Shown: piece after piece, positions 1 through 7,602 of the stretch
Numbering within the stretch: the first letter of the stretch is position 1
Layout: each line of letters starts with the position of its first letter
Assembly: GCA_963813635.1 (NCBI GenBank)
Contig: CAWEZO010000011.1
Location: forward strand, 558,001-622,000
Source: JBBRZM01 sp963813635
GTDB taxonomy: Bacteria; Actinomycetota; Acidimicrobiia; IMCC26256; JBBRZM01
Direction: 5' to 3'
Length of the DNA stretch: 64,000 bases
Translations under genes and position numbers: made by a program
Notes under the pieces: generated by a model
Seen by the model: the letters and a program-made list of their open reading frames with translations, nothing else
The model's database searches: none
What the model was told of the DNA's origin: nothing

Positions 1-2
1 TC

Positions 3-209
3 TTGGTCGTCACCTCGACCAACACGAGCCTGCTTCACGGCCCGAATACGGCGCTGTCGACTCAGATCTTCAAGGGTGCGAACAGCGTGTTCGCCGGTTC
101 GACGGAGCGTGCCTGGGGCGCCGCGCTTACGCTGATTGCGATCGTGTTCATCTTCACCCTGCTCGCCCGTATCGTGACGGCGATCTTCTCGAGAAGACAA
201 CAGGTATGA
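3..209 (+). CDS. pstA: Phosphate ABC transporter permease PstA, C-terminal end (partial)
   Basis: Only the last 68 codons are in the window; the gene begins to the left. The visible piece has the PstA ending: a periplasmic stretch (PNTALSTQIFKGANS), one hydrophobic final helix (WGAALTLIAIVFIFTLLARI) and a short basic cytoplasmic tail. PstA with PstC forms the membrane channel of the high-affinity phosphate importer. Its stop overlaps the pstB start as ATGA, which supports the assignment and indicates translational coupling. The 5' end, promoter and pstC/pstS cannot be seen. Confidence 0.82.
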   Translation: MVVTSTNTSLLHGPNTALSTQIFKGANSVFAGSTERAWGAALTLIAIVFIFTLLARIVTAIFSRRQQV

Positions 210-1120
210 CCGTGACCGACAAGTCCGCTGCGAGTGGCACCGAAGCCGTCGTGTCGACGCCTTTTGAGGCCGAGATGACCATTGCGCCGCAAGCGCCCGA
301 GGCGACCGACGAGTCAACGGAGCCCGTTCCGGAGCGGTCACGCTCGATCGTCTTCAACATCCGCGGTCTCGAGGTGTCGTACTCCGGCCTCGTCGCGGTC
401 AGGGGCATCGATCTCGACATCGCGGCCAACGAGATCACCGCGATCATCGGCCCGTCCGGCTGCGGGAAGAGCACGTTCATTCGCTGCCTCAACCGCATGC
501 ACGACCTCACGCCGGAAGCAAGCGTGTCCGGTCGGATCCTGTACCACGACGAGGATCTCTATGGACCGAAGGTCGATCCGGCGGCGGTGCGACGGCGGAT
601 CGGGATGGTCTTCCAGAAGCCCAACCCGTTTCCCAAATCCATCTACGACAACGTCGCCTACGGACCGCGCCTCAACGGTCGGAAACGTCGCGAACTCGAC
701 GACATCGTCGAACGCGCGCTGACGCGGGCCGCGTTGTGGGACGAGGTGCACAACAAGCTGAGCAAGAGCGCGCTTGCGCTCTCCGGAGGGCAGCAGCAGC
801 GTCTGTGCATCGCGCGCGCTCTTGCCGTCGAACCCGATGTGATCCTCATGGACGAGCCGTGCTCGGCGCTCGACCCGATCGCAACGGCGCGTATCGAAGA
901 CCTGATGGCGGAGCTGAAGCTGACTTACACGATTGTGATCGTCACGCACAACATGCAGCAGGCCGCGCGGGTGTCGGATCGCACCGCGTTCTTCACGACC
1001 GAGGTCGACGAGAAGGGCCACCGCTCCGGTTGTCTCGTCGAATACGACGTCACGGAGACGATCTTCACCAATCCCGGCGACCCGCGCACCGAGGGTTACA
1101 TCACGGGACGGTTCGGCTGA
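206..1120 (+). CDS. pstB: Phosphate ABC transporter ATP-binding protein PstB
   Basis: ATPase that powers phosphate import through PstAC. It shows Walker A GPSGCGKS, the Q-loop with the PstB-type sequence FQKPNPFPKSIYDN, the signature LSGGQQQR and Walker B ILMDEPCSALDP followed by the switch histidine (VTHNMQQ). At 304 residues it is longer than the usual ~255, because about 50 residues precede the ABC fold; this leader is Glu/Pro-rich and looks disordered. The ATG overlaps the pstA stop, so I keep this start, though an internal start is possible. A two-component system follows 3 bp downstream, so transport and signalling are probably co-transcribed. No phoU is visible. Confidence 0.95.
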   Translation: MTVTDKSAASGTEAVVSTPFEAEMTIAPQAPEATDESTEPVPERSRSIVFNIRGLEVSYSGLVAVRGIDLDIAANEITAIIGPSGCGKSTFIRCLNRMHDLTPEASVSGRILYHDEDLYGPKVDPAAVRRRIGMVFQKPNPFPKSIYDNVAYGPRLNGRKRRELDDIVERALTRAALWDEVHNKLSKSALALSGGQQQRLCIARALAVEPDVILMDEPCSALDPIATARIEDLMAELKLTYTIVIVTHNMQQAARVSDRTAFFTTEVDEKGHRSGCLVEYDVTETIFTNPGDPRTEGYITGRFG

Positions 1121-1123
1121 CCG

Positions 1124-2362
1124 ATGGCCTTCGTGGTGGCGGGGCTCGCGCTGGCGCTGGTGGCTCTCGGCGTGATCTGGTTGCGAAGCTCACGCGGCCT
1201 GCGTTCCGAGCTGCGAGACCTTGCCCGCCGCGTCGGAGATGGGGATGGCGATGAAGCGCCGGCAACGGGCGTGAGCGGTCCGCCCGCCGCTGTTCCAACA
1301 GCCGGTCCCGACACCAGCCCACAGTTGCAGTTCGCCGACGCGCTGCTCGCGGCGGGCGACGGCGTCGTCGTGGTCGACAGCGACGGTCGTGAGCTGCTCC
1401 GCAATGCTGGTGCCGGCCGCTTCGCGAGCGCGCGCCACGCCGATGCTCTTGTCGAGGAGGCGATCAACGAGTTGCTCGACCGCGCCAGAATCGGCGAGCG
1501 GGGCGAACGGGAGCTGCAGCTCTTCGGTCCACCACGCGAGGTGCTCCAGCTTCGAGCGCTACCGCTGCGAGCCGATGGCCGGGTCGCCGGTGCGGTCGCA
1601 TTCGTTCGCGACGTGTCCGAGGCTCGTCGGGTCGAGAGTGTGCGGCGAGACTTCGTGGCCAACGTGAGCCACGAGCTCAAGACGCCGATCGGCGCGCTTG
1701 CCTTGCTGGCCGAGACGATGGCCGCATCGCCCGACGACTCCACCGTGCTGCGCCAGCTCGCGGAGCGCGTGCAACGTGAGGCCGACCGCTTGAGCCACAT
1801 CATCGACGACCTCCTCGACCTGAGCCTCATCGAGGCGCAGGAAGCACCGATCCGCGAGTCGGTGCCCGTGGCGGTACTGCTTTCCGAATCGTCCGAGCGT
1901 GTACGCGCCGCGGCTGATACCGCCGGGATCCCGCTCGAGGTCGAGAGCCCGTCACCGTCGCTGATCGCGACGTGCGACCGCCGGCAGGTCGTCGGCGCGA
2001 TCACGAATCTCCTCGACAACGCAGTGAAATACTCCGAAGCGGGCCACCCGGTGAAGCTCAGCGCCGAAGCGGAAGACGAGTACGTCTGCATCGTCGTGCG
2101 CGACGCCGGCATCGGTATTCCATCTCGAGATCTCGAGCGGATCTTCGAGCGCTTCTACCGCGTCGACCGCGCCCGCAGTCGCGCGACGGGTGGTACCGGG
2201 CTCGGCCTGTCCATTGTTCGCCACATCGCCCAGGCGCACGGCGGAGACGTGACGGTTGCGTCACGCGAGGGTGAAGGCTCGACGTTCCGGTTCAAGCTGG
2301 CCGCGAGCGCGCGGCCGGCGCGTCCTTCAGTCGCGCGATCAGAGGTCGCGGAGGCATCGTGA
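1124..2362 (+). CDS. Sensor histidine kinase, SenX3/PhoR-like
   Basis: Membrane histidine kinase, 412 residues. One N-terminal transmembrane helix (residues ~2-20) is followed by a PAS-like sensor region (~residues 65-165), the H-box with phospho-acceptor His in FVANVSHELKTPIG, the N-box (ITNLLDNAVKYS), and the G boxes (VRDAGIGIP and GGTGLGLSIVRHIAQAHGG). The single helix without a large extracytoplasmic domain is as in mycobacterial SenX3, which senses phosphate status through the Pst system. It starts 3 bp after pstB and its stop overlaps the regulator start as GTGA. Phosphate sensing is inferred from this position; the kinase assignment itself is firm. Confidence 0.92.
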   Translation: MAFVVAGLALALVALGVIWLRSSRGLRSELRDLARRVGDGDGDEAPATGVSGPPAAVPTAGPDTSPQLQFADALLAAGDGVVVVDSDGRELLRNAGAGRFASARHADALVEEAINELLDRARIGERGERELQLFGPPREVLQLRALPLRADGRVAGAVAFVRDVSEARRVESVRRDFVANVSHELKTPIGALALLAETMAASPDDSTVLRQLAERVQREADRLSHIIDDLLDLSLIEAQEAPIRESVPVAVLLSESSERVRAAADTAGIPLEVESPSPSLIATCDRRQVVGAITNLLDNAVKYSEAGHPVKLSAEAEDEYVCIVVRDAGIGIPSRDLERIFERFYRVDRARSRATGGTGLGLSIVRHIAQAHGGDVTVASREGEGSTFRFKLAASARPARPSVARSEVAEAS

Positions 2363-3087
2363 GCGGTACACCCCCCGTCATTCTGGTTGTCGACGACGAG
2401 CAGTCGTACCGCGACGCCTTGTCGGTCGCGCTGCGACAAGAGGGCTTTGCGGTAGAGGTTGCGGCCGACGGGATCGAGGCGATCGAACGCTTCGATGCCA
2501 GCAACCCGGGGTTGGTCCTCCTCGACGTCATGTTGCCGAAGCTTTCGGGCATTGATGTGTGTCGCGAGATCCGATCCCGATCCCGAGTGCCGATCATCAT
2601 GGTGACCGCGCGCAGCGCCGAGATCGATGCGGTGGTGGGCCTCGAAGTGGGCGCCGACGACTACGTGTCCAAGCCGTTCCGGTTGCGCGAGCTCGTCGCA
2701 CGGATACGGGCCACGCTCCGGCGCAGCCCGCTCGCCGACCAGAGCGACGCAGCCGTCGTCGACGCGTTGGAGGTCGGCGATGTGCGTCTCGACGCCGGCC
2801 GTCATGAGGTGCTCGTGCGCGACGAGCTCGTCGCGCTCCCGCTCAAGGAGTTCGAGCTGCTGGAGCTGCTCCTCGCCAACGCAGGCCGCGTCCTCACCCG
2901 CGACGTGCTCATCGATCGGGTGTGGGGACCCAACTACTTCGGCGACACGAAGACGCTCGACGTGCATGTCAAGCGATTGCGGGCGAAGATTGAGGACGAC
3001 CCGGCGCGTCCGGCACGGATCATCACGGTGCGGGGTGTCGGTTATCGCTACGAGAAACCCCGCGGCGCGGTGCGCGACACCGCCTGA
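2359..3087 (+). CDS. OmpR-family response regulator, RegX3/PhoB-like
   Basis: DNA-binding response regulator of 242 residues. The receiver domain (~residues 7-120) has the acidic pair VVDDE, the phospho-acceptor Asp in LVLLDVMLP, the Thr of MVTARS and the Lys of VSKPF. A winged-helix effector domain follows (~residues 135-232), ending with the motif DVHVKRLRAKIEDDP and VRGVGYRYE. The GTG start is fixed by a GTGA overlap with the kinase stop. By position and family it probably binds phosphate-responsive promoters, including the pst unit; no clear PHO-box-type direct repeats can be tested because the pst promoter is outside the window. Confidence 0.93.
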   Translation: MSGTPPVILVVDDEQSYRDALSVALRQEGFAVEVAADGIEAIERFDASNPGLVLLDVMLPKLSGIDVCREIRSRSRVPIIMVTARSAEIDAVVGLEVGADDYVSKPFRLRELVARIRATLRRSPLADQSDAAVVDALEVGDVRLDAGRHEVLVRDELVALPLKEFELLELLLANAGRVLTRDVLIDRVWGPNYFGDTKTLDVHVKRLRAKIEDDPARPARIITVRGVGYRYEKPRGAVRDTA

Positions 3088-3090
3088 CGT

Positions 3091-3112
3091 ATCAGGCGCC
3101 GCAGGCGCCGAT
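3091..3112. terminator. Short hairpin between convergent genes
   Basis: Two GGCGCC blocks separated by GCA, flanked by ATC and GAT, form a compact GC-rich stem exactly between the regulator stop and the convergent ahpE stop. There is no T-tract, so intrinsic termination is not proven; a bidirectional end-of-transcript structure is the simplest reading. Confidence 0.35.
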
Positions 3113-3573
3113 CACACCTTTCCGAGCGCCGCCTCGTAGTCGGCCTTCTCTCTCGGCGTGCCGAGGTTGGCCGACTCGAACTTGGCGACCACCGTGCCTT
3201 CTTTGTTGATCACGAACGTGGCGCGGTTCGCGCAGCCGAGTTGTTCGTTGAACACGCCGTAGGCGCGCGAGATCTCGCCGTGGGGCCAGAAGTCGCTCAG
3301 CAGCGGGAACGTGTAGCCCTGCTGCTCGGCCCAGAGCTTCTGCGCATGGCGCGTGTCACACGACACCGCCACCACCTGCGCATCGGCGGACTCGTAGCGC
3401 GACAGGTCGTCACGGAGCTCGCACAGCTCGCCTTGGCAAATGCCCGTGAAGGTGAACGGGTAGAAGACGAGCACGACGTTCTTCTTGCCCCGGAAGCTCG
3501 ACAGGGTCACGTCGTTGCCATTGTGATCCTTGCGTGTGAAGTCGGGCGCTTCCTGACCTACGTCCACTGACAT
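3112..3573 (-). CDS. ahpE: AhpE-type one-Cys peroxiredoxin
   Basis: Thiol peroxidase that reduces peroxides in the cytoplasm. The start at MSVDVGQEAPDF gives 153 residues, the usual AhpE length; the reading frame continues upstream but that extension is not family-like. The peroxidatic cysteine is in FTFTGICQGELC, with the active-site context FYPFTFTGIC and a downstream Arg (GCANRATFVI). Two further cysteines (GELC and VAVSCD) are present, so a resolving thiol is possible. It is convergent with the two-component genes, and surE lies upstream on the same strand with a 37-bp gap. Regeneration by mycothiol or mycoredoxin is known for the family but not visible here. Confidence 0.9.
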   Translation of the reverse strand: MSVDVGQEAPDFTRKDHNGNDVTLSSFRGKKNVVLVFYPFTFTGICQGELCELRDDLSRYESADAQVVAVSCDTRHAQKLWAEQQGYTFPLLSDFWPHGEISRAYGVFNEQLGCANRATFVINKEGTVVAKFESANLGTPREKADYEAALGKV

Positions 3574-3610
3574 GCGCGGGCGCTCCCTTCGTTCGTCGAG
3601 ATGCCCGATG

Positions 3611-4384
3611 CTAATGAGCAAGGCGACTTGTTATCGCCTCGGCAGCGCCGCTGCCGGACGCGCGCTCGATGCCCAGCAACGGGGTGACCGACGCGTAGCC
3701 GTCACGGACGAGCGCGACGTCGGAGCCGGGCGCAGGGTCGCGGTCGGATCCTTTGAACTCGAGCCGCAAATCGCCCGACGAGGCATCCGCGGACGCGACC
3801 CAGACCTCGCCGTACACGGCCAGGGTGGCCTCGCGCACGCCGCGCAGGTCGGCGAGCGGACAGTTGGGCACGTTGAGGTTGAGCACGCGCGGCCCGTGGG
3901 CCGGGTCGGCCGTCCAACCCACCGCCGCGACGGCCAGGGTGGCCGCAGTGCTCCATTCGTACTCGCCGCTCTCTGCCCATGCCATGCTCACGGCGAGGCC
4001 GGGCACACCGAGGCCGACCGCCGTCAACGCGGCGCCGACCGTGCCGGAGTGCAGCACGAGGTGGCCGGTGTTGGCGCCGGGATTGATGCCCGACACCACC
4101 AGATCGGGCGGCTCACCGAAGCCGCCGAGCAGGGCGCCGTACACGGCGGTCGCGGGCGGCGTGTCGATTGCCAGCACTTGCACGTGTGTCAGCTGCGGCC
4201 AACTGTGCGTGACGACCGGGATTGGCCCGGCGCGATGCAGAGGACCGATTGCCGCGCTCGCGCCGCTGCGATCGCTCGCCGGCGCGACAACAAGGACGTC
4301 GTGGGCCGCGGCATCGAGCGCCGCGGCGAGCGCGCGGAGCCCGGGGGCGTCGACGCCGTCGTCGTTGGTGACGAGGATGCGCAT
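3611..4384 (-). CDS. surE: SurE 5'/3'-nucleotidase
   Basis: Metal-dependent nucleotidase/exopolyphosphatase of the SurE family, 257 residues. The N-terminus MRILVTNDDGVDAPGL carries the metal-binding NDDG pair, and the conserved VSGINPGANTG loop, the VAPASDRSG segment and the Ser/Asn-rich active site are all present. Family members dephosphorylate nucleoside monophosphates and short polyphosphate, which fits the nearby ppk1/CHAD group, although surE is separated from it by crcB. It reads in the same direction as ahpE. No frame problem is seen. Confidence 0.93.
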   Translation of the reverse strand: MRILVTNDDGVDAPGLRALAAALDAAAHDVLVVAPASDRSGASAAIGPLHRAGPIPVVTHSWPQLTHVQVLAIDTPPATAVYGALLGGFGEPPDLVVSGINPGANTGHLVLHSGTVGAALTAVGLGVPGLAVSMAWAESGEYEWSTAATLAVAAVGWTADPAHGPRVLNLNVPNCPLADLRGVREATLAVYGEVWVASADASSGDLRLEFKGSDRDPAPGSDVALVRDGYASVTPLLGIERASGSGAAEAITSRLAH

Positions 4385-4442
4385 TCAGTCTGAACGGCGC
4401 TCGGCGGCGACAACGCGCGCGAGGCGCGAAAGAGCGTGCGGC

Positions 4443-4730
4443 TCAGCCAACTTTGCCAAGACGCCGGCGAAGGTCGCGTTCCACGAAGATCGAGACGAAG
4501 TCGTGGATGCGGGCGTCTGACCGCCGCGCGAAGTCGGCACGCACGACCGTCTCCAGGGTTTCCCGATCGACGCGCTCACCGAACTCGAGCGAGAGCTGCT
4601 CGGTCACGCGCCGCACCTCGTCGATGGATCCGGCTCCGGACCTCAGCGTTGCAGTCACTCCGCCCTTCCCGATGTTGAGGTGCCATTGTCTAGCGGGAAG
4701 GGCGGCGCCGGCGCCACCTGAAGCCGTCAT
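4443..4730 (-). CDS. Small three-helix-bundle-like protein
   Basis: A 95-residue protein. The C-terminal half (residues ~35-90) resembles the small three-helix-bundle dimerisation domains common in actinobacteria, with the pattern DFARRSDARIHDFVSIFVER near the end. The N-terminal third is Gly/Ala-rich. No catalytic motif is seen and the function is unknown. The ATG is 17 bp downstream of the crcB stop, so it is probably co-transcribed with crcB. The same frame stays open back into the GTPase remnant, but the translation in between is the shadow of crcB, so I place the start here. Confidence 0.6.
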   Translation of the reverse strand: MTASGGAGAALPARQWHLNIGKGGVTATLRSGAGSIDEVRRVTEQLSLEFGERVDRETLETVVRADFARRSDARIHDFVSIFVERDLRRRLGKVG

Positions 4731-4747
4731 GGTGCAGTCACGTTTCC

Positions 4748-5137
4748 TCAGAGGGCGGCGAGGGCGAGCCCGGCAGCGGCGGCGAGTGCCGGGACGACGA
4801 AGCTCACCAGCACGTTTTGGAGAGCGGCTCCGAACGCTCGTTCTTCGGCGAGGTTGACAGTCTCGTACCTGAACGTCGAAAACGTGGTGTACGCGCCGCA
4901 GAAGTCGGTGCCGAGCACGGTCTTCGGAGTAGCCGGGAAGGCGTGAGAGAGCACAAGGCTCGCGAGAAGGCCGAGCAGGAACGAGCCGCTCACGTTGATG
5001 ACCAACGTGCCGACGGGAAGCACACCCTCGGTGCGGTCTTGTAAGTATCCGTCGAGGAGATAGCGAACGGGTGCGCCGATCGCTCCGGCAACAGCGAGCC
5101 CTGCGAGGAGCGTCAGGGCGCAGCCCGACCGACGCAC
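4748..5137 (-). CDS. crcB: Fluoride channel CrcB/Fluc
   Basis: Membrane fluoride exporter of ~130 residues with four hydrophobic segments. It shows the family pore motif GTLVINVSGSFLLG with the conserved Asn, and the phenylalanine-box region TDFCGAYTTFSTF. Fluc channels work as antiparallel dimers; actinobacteria often have two crcB genes, but only one is visible. I choose the GTG at 5137 (VRRSGCALTLLAG) because upstream translation is not family-like; no good ribosome-binding site is seen. The gene directly abuts the truncated GTPase upstream, so its promoter may lie in that remnant. Confidence 0.88.
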   Translation of the reverse strand: MRRSGCALTLLAGLAVAGAIGAPVRYLLDGYLQDRTEGVLPVGTLVINVSGSFLLGLLASLVLSHAFPATPKTVLGTDFCGAYTTFSTFRYETVNLAEERAFGAALQNVLVSFVVPALAAAAGLALAAL

Positions 5138-5142
5138 TTGAA

Positions 5143-5561
5143 TCAGCGCGCGAGCGCATTCGACGCGAGCAGATCCGCCGGTACCGCACCTGGACACGCT
5201 CGACGCGCCGCTCGTTCTCCGGGTTGCCGCTCTCGGTCACGGAGTCGTTCAGGTCCTCGAGCCCGATGTCGAAGTGCGCACCGTCGAGACTGGTCACGGT
5301 TGCGCCCTCCTCGCCGTACGCGACCTCGGTGATGACCGCAGTGAGCGGCAACACGCCCGTCGACAACACCTCGGTGCCGAGCAAGGCATTCACGAGCATC
5401 GACTTTCCCCGCTTGAACTCGCCCATCACCACGACGTGGAAGCGACCCTCGGTGAGGCGCCGTGCCACCCGCTCCGCCCGAGCCTCCAGCTCGGGATACT
5501 CGCGGCCTGCGACGACACCGAGATCAGCGGCGCGGTCCCGAAGGGCTCGCAGCTCGCTCAT
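5143..5561 (-). pseudogene. Truncated dynamin-like GTPase remnant
   Basis: N-terminal ~130 codons of a dynamin-family GTPase. A strong ribosome-binding site (GGAAGGAGGACG) precedes the ATG at 5561. The P-loop GEFKRGKSMLVNALLG and the switch-I-like segment TGVLPLTAVITEV are intact. After VERVQVRY the reading frame slips by one base; the family sequence goes on as PADLLASNALA in the next frame and then stops at 5143-5145. The G3 and G4 motifs, the helical stalk and the rest (hundreds of residues) are missing, and crcB follows within a few bases. This is loss of a gene body, not only a base error. The product could not hydrolyse GTP normally. Confidence 0.75.
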
Positions 5562-5695
5562 CGTCCTCCTTCCCGGGCGGCACGCCGCCACGAGTAGGAG
5601 CCATCAGCCTCGACGGGTGGTTTCGGCGAGCTCCATCGCCGTCATGAAGACTCTGGTAAGCCGTCACAACCATCCGCTCGGCAGCCCGGCAGCGG

Positions 5696-6164
5696 CTACA
5701 GCGGCGGTGCGAGGTACGTCGCGGCATTCACGCGGCCGTCGTCGTCGAGCGTGAGCAGCCAGACCGAACCCTTTTCGAGCCGGTCGTCGTCGAGCGCCAT
5801 GCCCGCATCCTGATAGTGCTGGAGCAACAGCCCGAGCACGTCGCCGTGGCTGCACAGCACTGTCGATTCACGCGAGCACTTCTCGATCAGCCTGAGCGCA
5901 TCGGTGAGCGAGGCGCCCTCGGCGAGCGCATCGGAGAGATCCACCGGCACCCGCACCCGCTCGGCGAGCGGCTCGACCGTCTGGCGACACCGCACGAACG
6001 GCGAGGAGACGACGCGCCGCGATCTTCTTGTCGCCGATCGCGTCGGCCAGTGCGTCGGCTTGCCGCCGTCCGGGCTTCGACAGGGGACGCAGATGGTCGG
6101 ATTCCTGCCAGGCGGAACGGCTGCCGGCCTTGCCGTGGCGCACCAGGTACAGCTTGACGGTCAT
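5696..6164 (-). CDS. SixA-like histidine phosphatase (frameshifted)
   Basis: Histidine phosphatase superfamily protein of about 155 residues. The N-terminus MTVKLYLVRHGKAGSR carries the RHG catalytic motif, and the C-terminal half has the second His in VLCSHGDVLGLLL. The frame breaks near 6025: KIAARRLL in the first frame should become RRVVSSPFVRCRQT in the other, which matches the family arginine loop. The start overlaps the NUDIX stop as ATGA. In mycobacterial MutT1 a NUDIX domain and this phosphatase domain are one protein; here they are separate coupled genes. The frameshift is probably a sequence error because both halves are well conserved. Confidence 0.75.
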
Positions 6165-6613
6165 GCACCACCCTTTTCTTGCGGCGCCAAGCCTGCGATG
6201 AGCTCCCGATCGCGTTCGTACGAGAGCAGCTTCGCAGCCTCGGCCGGCGAGCACCAGCGCACGTCGTCGATCTCGTCATCGGCGGTCGTCCGCAGCGGGA
6301 CGTCGTCGTCAACGGCGTGCATGAGCCAGAAGCGCACGACTTTGGGCCGGCCGTTGCGGTCGTGGTAACGAACCGACTCCAGCTCTCGTTCGAGGACACA
6401 CGGCAGGCCCGTCTCTTCCTCGACCTCCCTGAGCGCCGTGGTCTCGTCGGGCTCGTCGGGGCTGTCGGGCTTGCCTTTCGGCAAGCTCCAGTCGTCGTAC
6501 TTGGGCCGGTGAACGATCGTAACCTGCCACCCGTCGGGCGGCACCGGGCGCCACACCACGCCCCCCGCGGCGCGTACGGTGAGCGGGTCGTGCGAAGGCT
6601 CGCTCAGAGCCAC
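6161..6613 (-). CDS. NUDIX hydrolase, MutT1-like N-terminal half
   Basis: NUDIX hydrolase of about 150 residues. The family core is AAGGVVWRP, then DWSLPKGKPD, and the NUDIX helix ending REVEEETG; the spacing from the first Gly of the box to the first Glu is one residue longer than the canonical GX5E. I use the GTG at 6613, overlapping the CHAD stop, because codons further upstream are not family-like. The neighbouring ppk1 and the following histidine phosphatase reproduce the ppk1-mutT1 linkage of mycobacteria, where MutT1 cleans 8-oxo-(d)GTP or diadenosine polyphosphates. Exact substrate is unknown. Confidence 0.85.
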   Translation of the reverse strand: MALSEPSHDPLTVRAAGGVVWRPVPPDGWQVTIVHRPKYDDWSLPKGKPDSPDEPDETTALREVEEETGLPCVLERELESVRYHDRNGRPKVVRFWLMHAVDDDVPLRTTADDEIDDVRWCSPAEAAKLLSYERDRELIAGLAPQEKGGA

Positions 6614-7602
6614 GCTCGCAGTCGCTTGCGACTCGCTGCGCGCCACACGCCGCGCCACTGTTTCGTGGCCCGCTCGGCGGCCTCGCGTTCGGCGACCACG
6701 AGCTCGCCGATCACGAACGCTTCGCGTGCGTCGACCGTCCCCCGCGCGACCCGGCGCAGCCACGCCTCTGCCTCCACGGCGTCGTGGTGCTCGCCCAGCA
6801 CGTCTTGCAGCTCGGCGATGCCATCCGCGAACTCACTTGCCGCTTTGCCGACGACCGGCGCGACCGCCTCGGCCGCGTAGCGGCACCGCTTGGCCCGGAT
6901 CCGCACCTGATGCAGCTCGGAGTCGGCCGGCTCGGACGGCAGCGCATCAACGGTGCGCCGCAGGTGGCGCCACGGGTTGCGGACCAGTGGCGGGAGCGCC
7001 TTCCGCGCCGGCTGCGCGGCGTCGGGGAGGAGCTGTGGGTCGCGTGCGGCTTGATCGATGCGCTCGAGCAGCGCGTCGTAGCGGTCGCCGTCCATTGCCG
7101 TGAGCAGCTCGGTGCGCGCGGCAGCGTGGCGCTCGACGACTCGATCGGTCAGCCGTTGGCCCGCGGCCTGGTCGCCCGGAGGGAGTTGCGCGGTCGCGGC
7201 CTTGACGCGGCCCAGCAGCACGTCGGCGTCGCGCACCCCGCCCAGCTCGGAGCCGAGCCACTTGAGCTCTTCGCGTAACGGCTCACTCCACTCGAGGTCG
7301 AGCAGCGACCGGAAGGTGCGGAGGTCGGAGCGCAACCGGCGTGTCGCGACACGCGCCTGGTGCACCGGCTCGGGGTCGTCGTCTCCTCGGCGCACGCCCT
7401 CTTCCTGGTCGAAGAGCCGCCGGGCGCCGGTCGCGATCGCGGCTTGCACGATGTCGGCCGCGGGGGACTTCTGATCGATGACGACGACAGCAACGTGGGG
7501 CCTCGGCGTCGCGATCACGGGCGGGGAGTCTTCGAGCCGGAGCGGGTGCTCGACCGGCTCGAGTTGGGTCGACATTGCCTGGATCACGTCACGATCCTGC
7601 AT
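6604..7602 (-). CDS. CHAD-domain polyphosphate-binding protein
   Basis: A 332-residue protein with a CHAD (conserved histidine alpha-helical) domain: paired helical repeats with HQARVATRRLRSDLRTF and, later, HQVRIRAKRCRYAAEAV, giving the characteristic basic His/Arg/Lys lining. CHAD domains bind inorganic polyphosphate and are often encoded next to ppk, as here: its ATG at 7602 overlaps the ppk1 end by 14 bp. No CYTH (triphosphate tunnel) domain is fused. The first ~60 residues are variable. Likely role: binding or localising polyphosphate made by PPK1. Confidence 0.88.
   Translation of the reverse strand: MQDRDVIQAMSTQLEPVEHPLRLEDSPPVIATPRPHVAVVVIDQKSPAADIVQAAIATGARRLFDQEEGVRRGDDDPEPVHQARVATRRLRSDLRTFRSLLDLEWSEPLREELKWLGSELGGVRDADVLLGRVKAATAQLPPGDQAAGQRLTDRVVERHAAARTELLTAMDGDRYDALLERIDQAARDPQLLPDAAQPARKALPPLVRNPWRHLRRTVDALPSEPADSELHQVRIRAKRCRYAAEAVAPVVGKAASEFADGIAELQDVLGEHHDAVEAEAWLRRVARGTVDAREAFVIGELVVAEREAAERATKQWRGVWRAASRKRLRAWL

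Noticed and set aside
4443..5591. Single 382-residue protein joining the GTPase and the helical-bundle protein
   Set aside because: The middle is the antisense-frame shadow of crcB, which is the clearly conserved product there.
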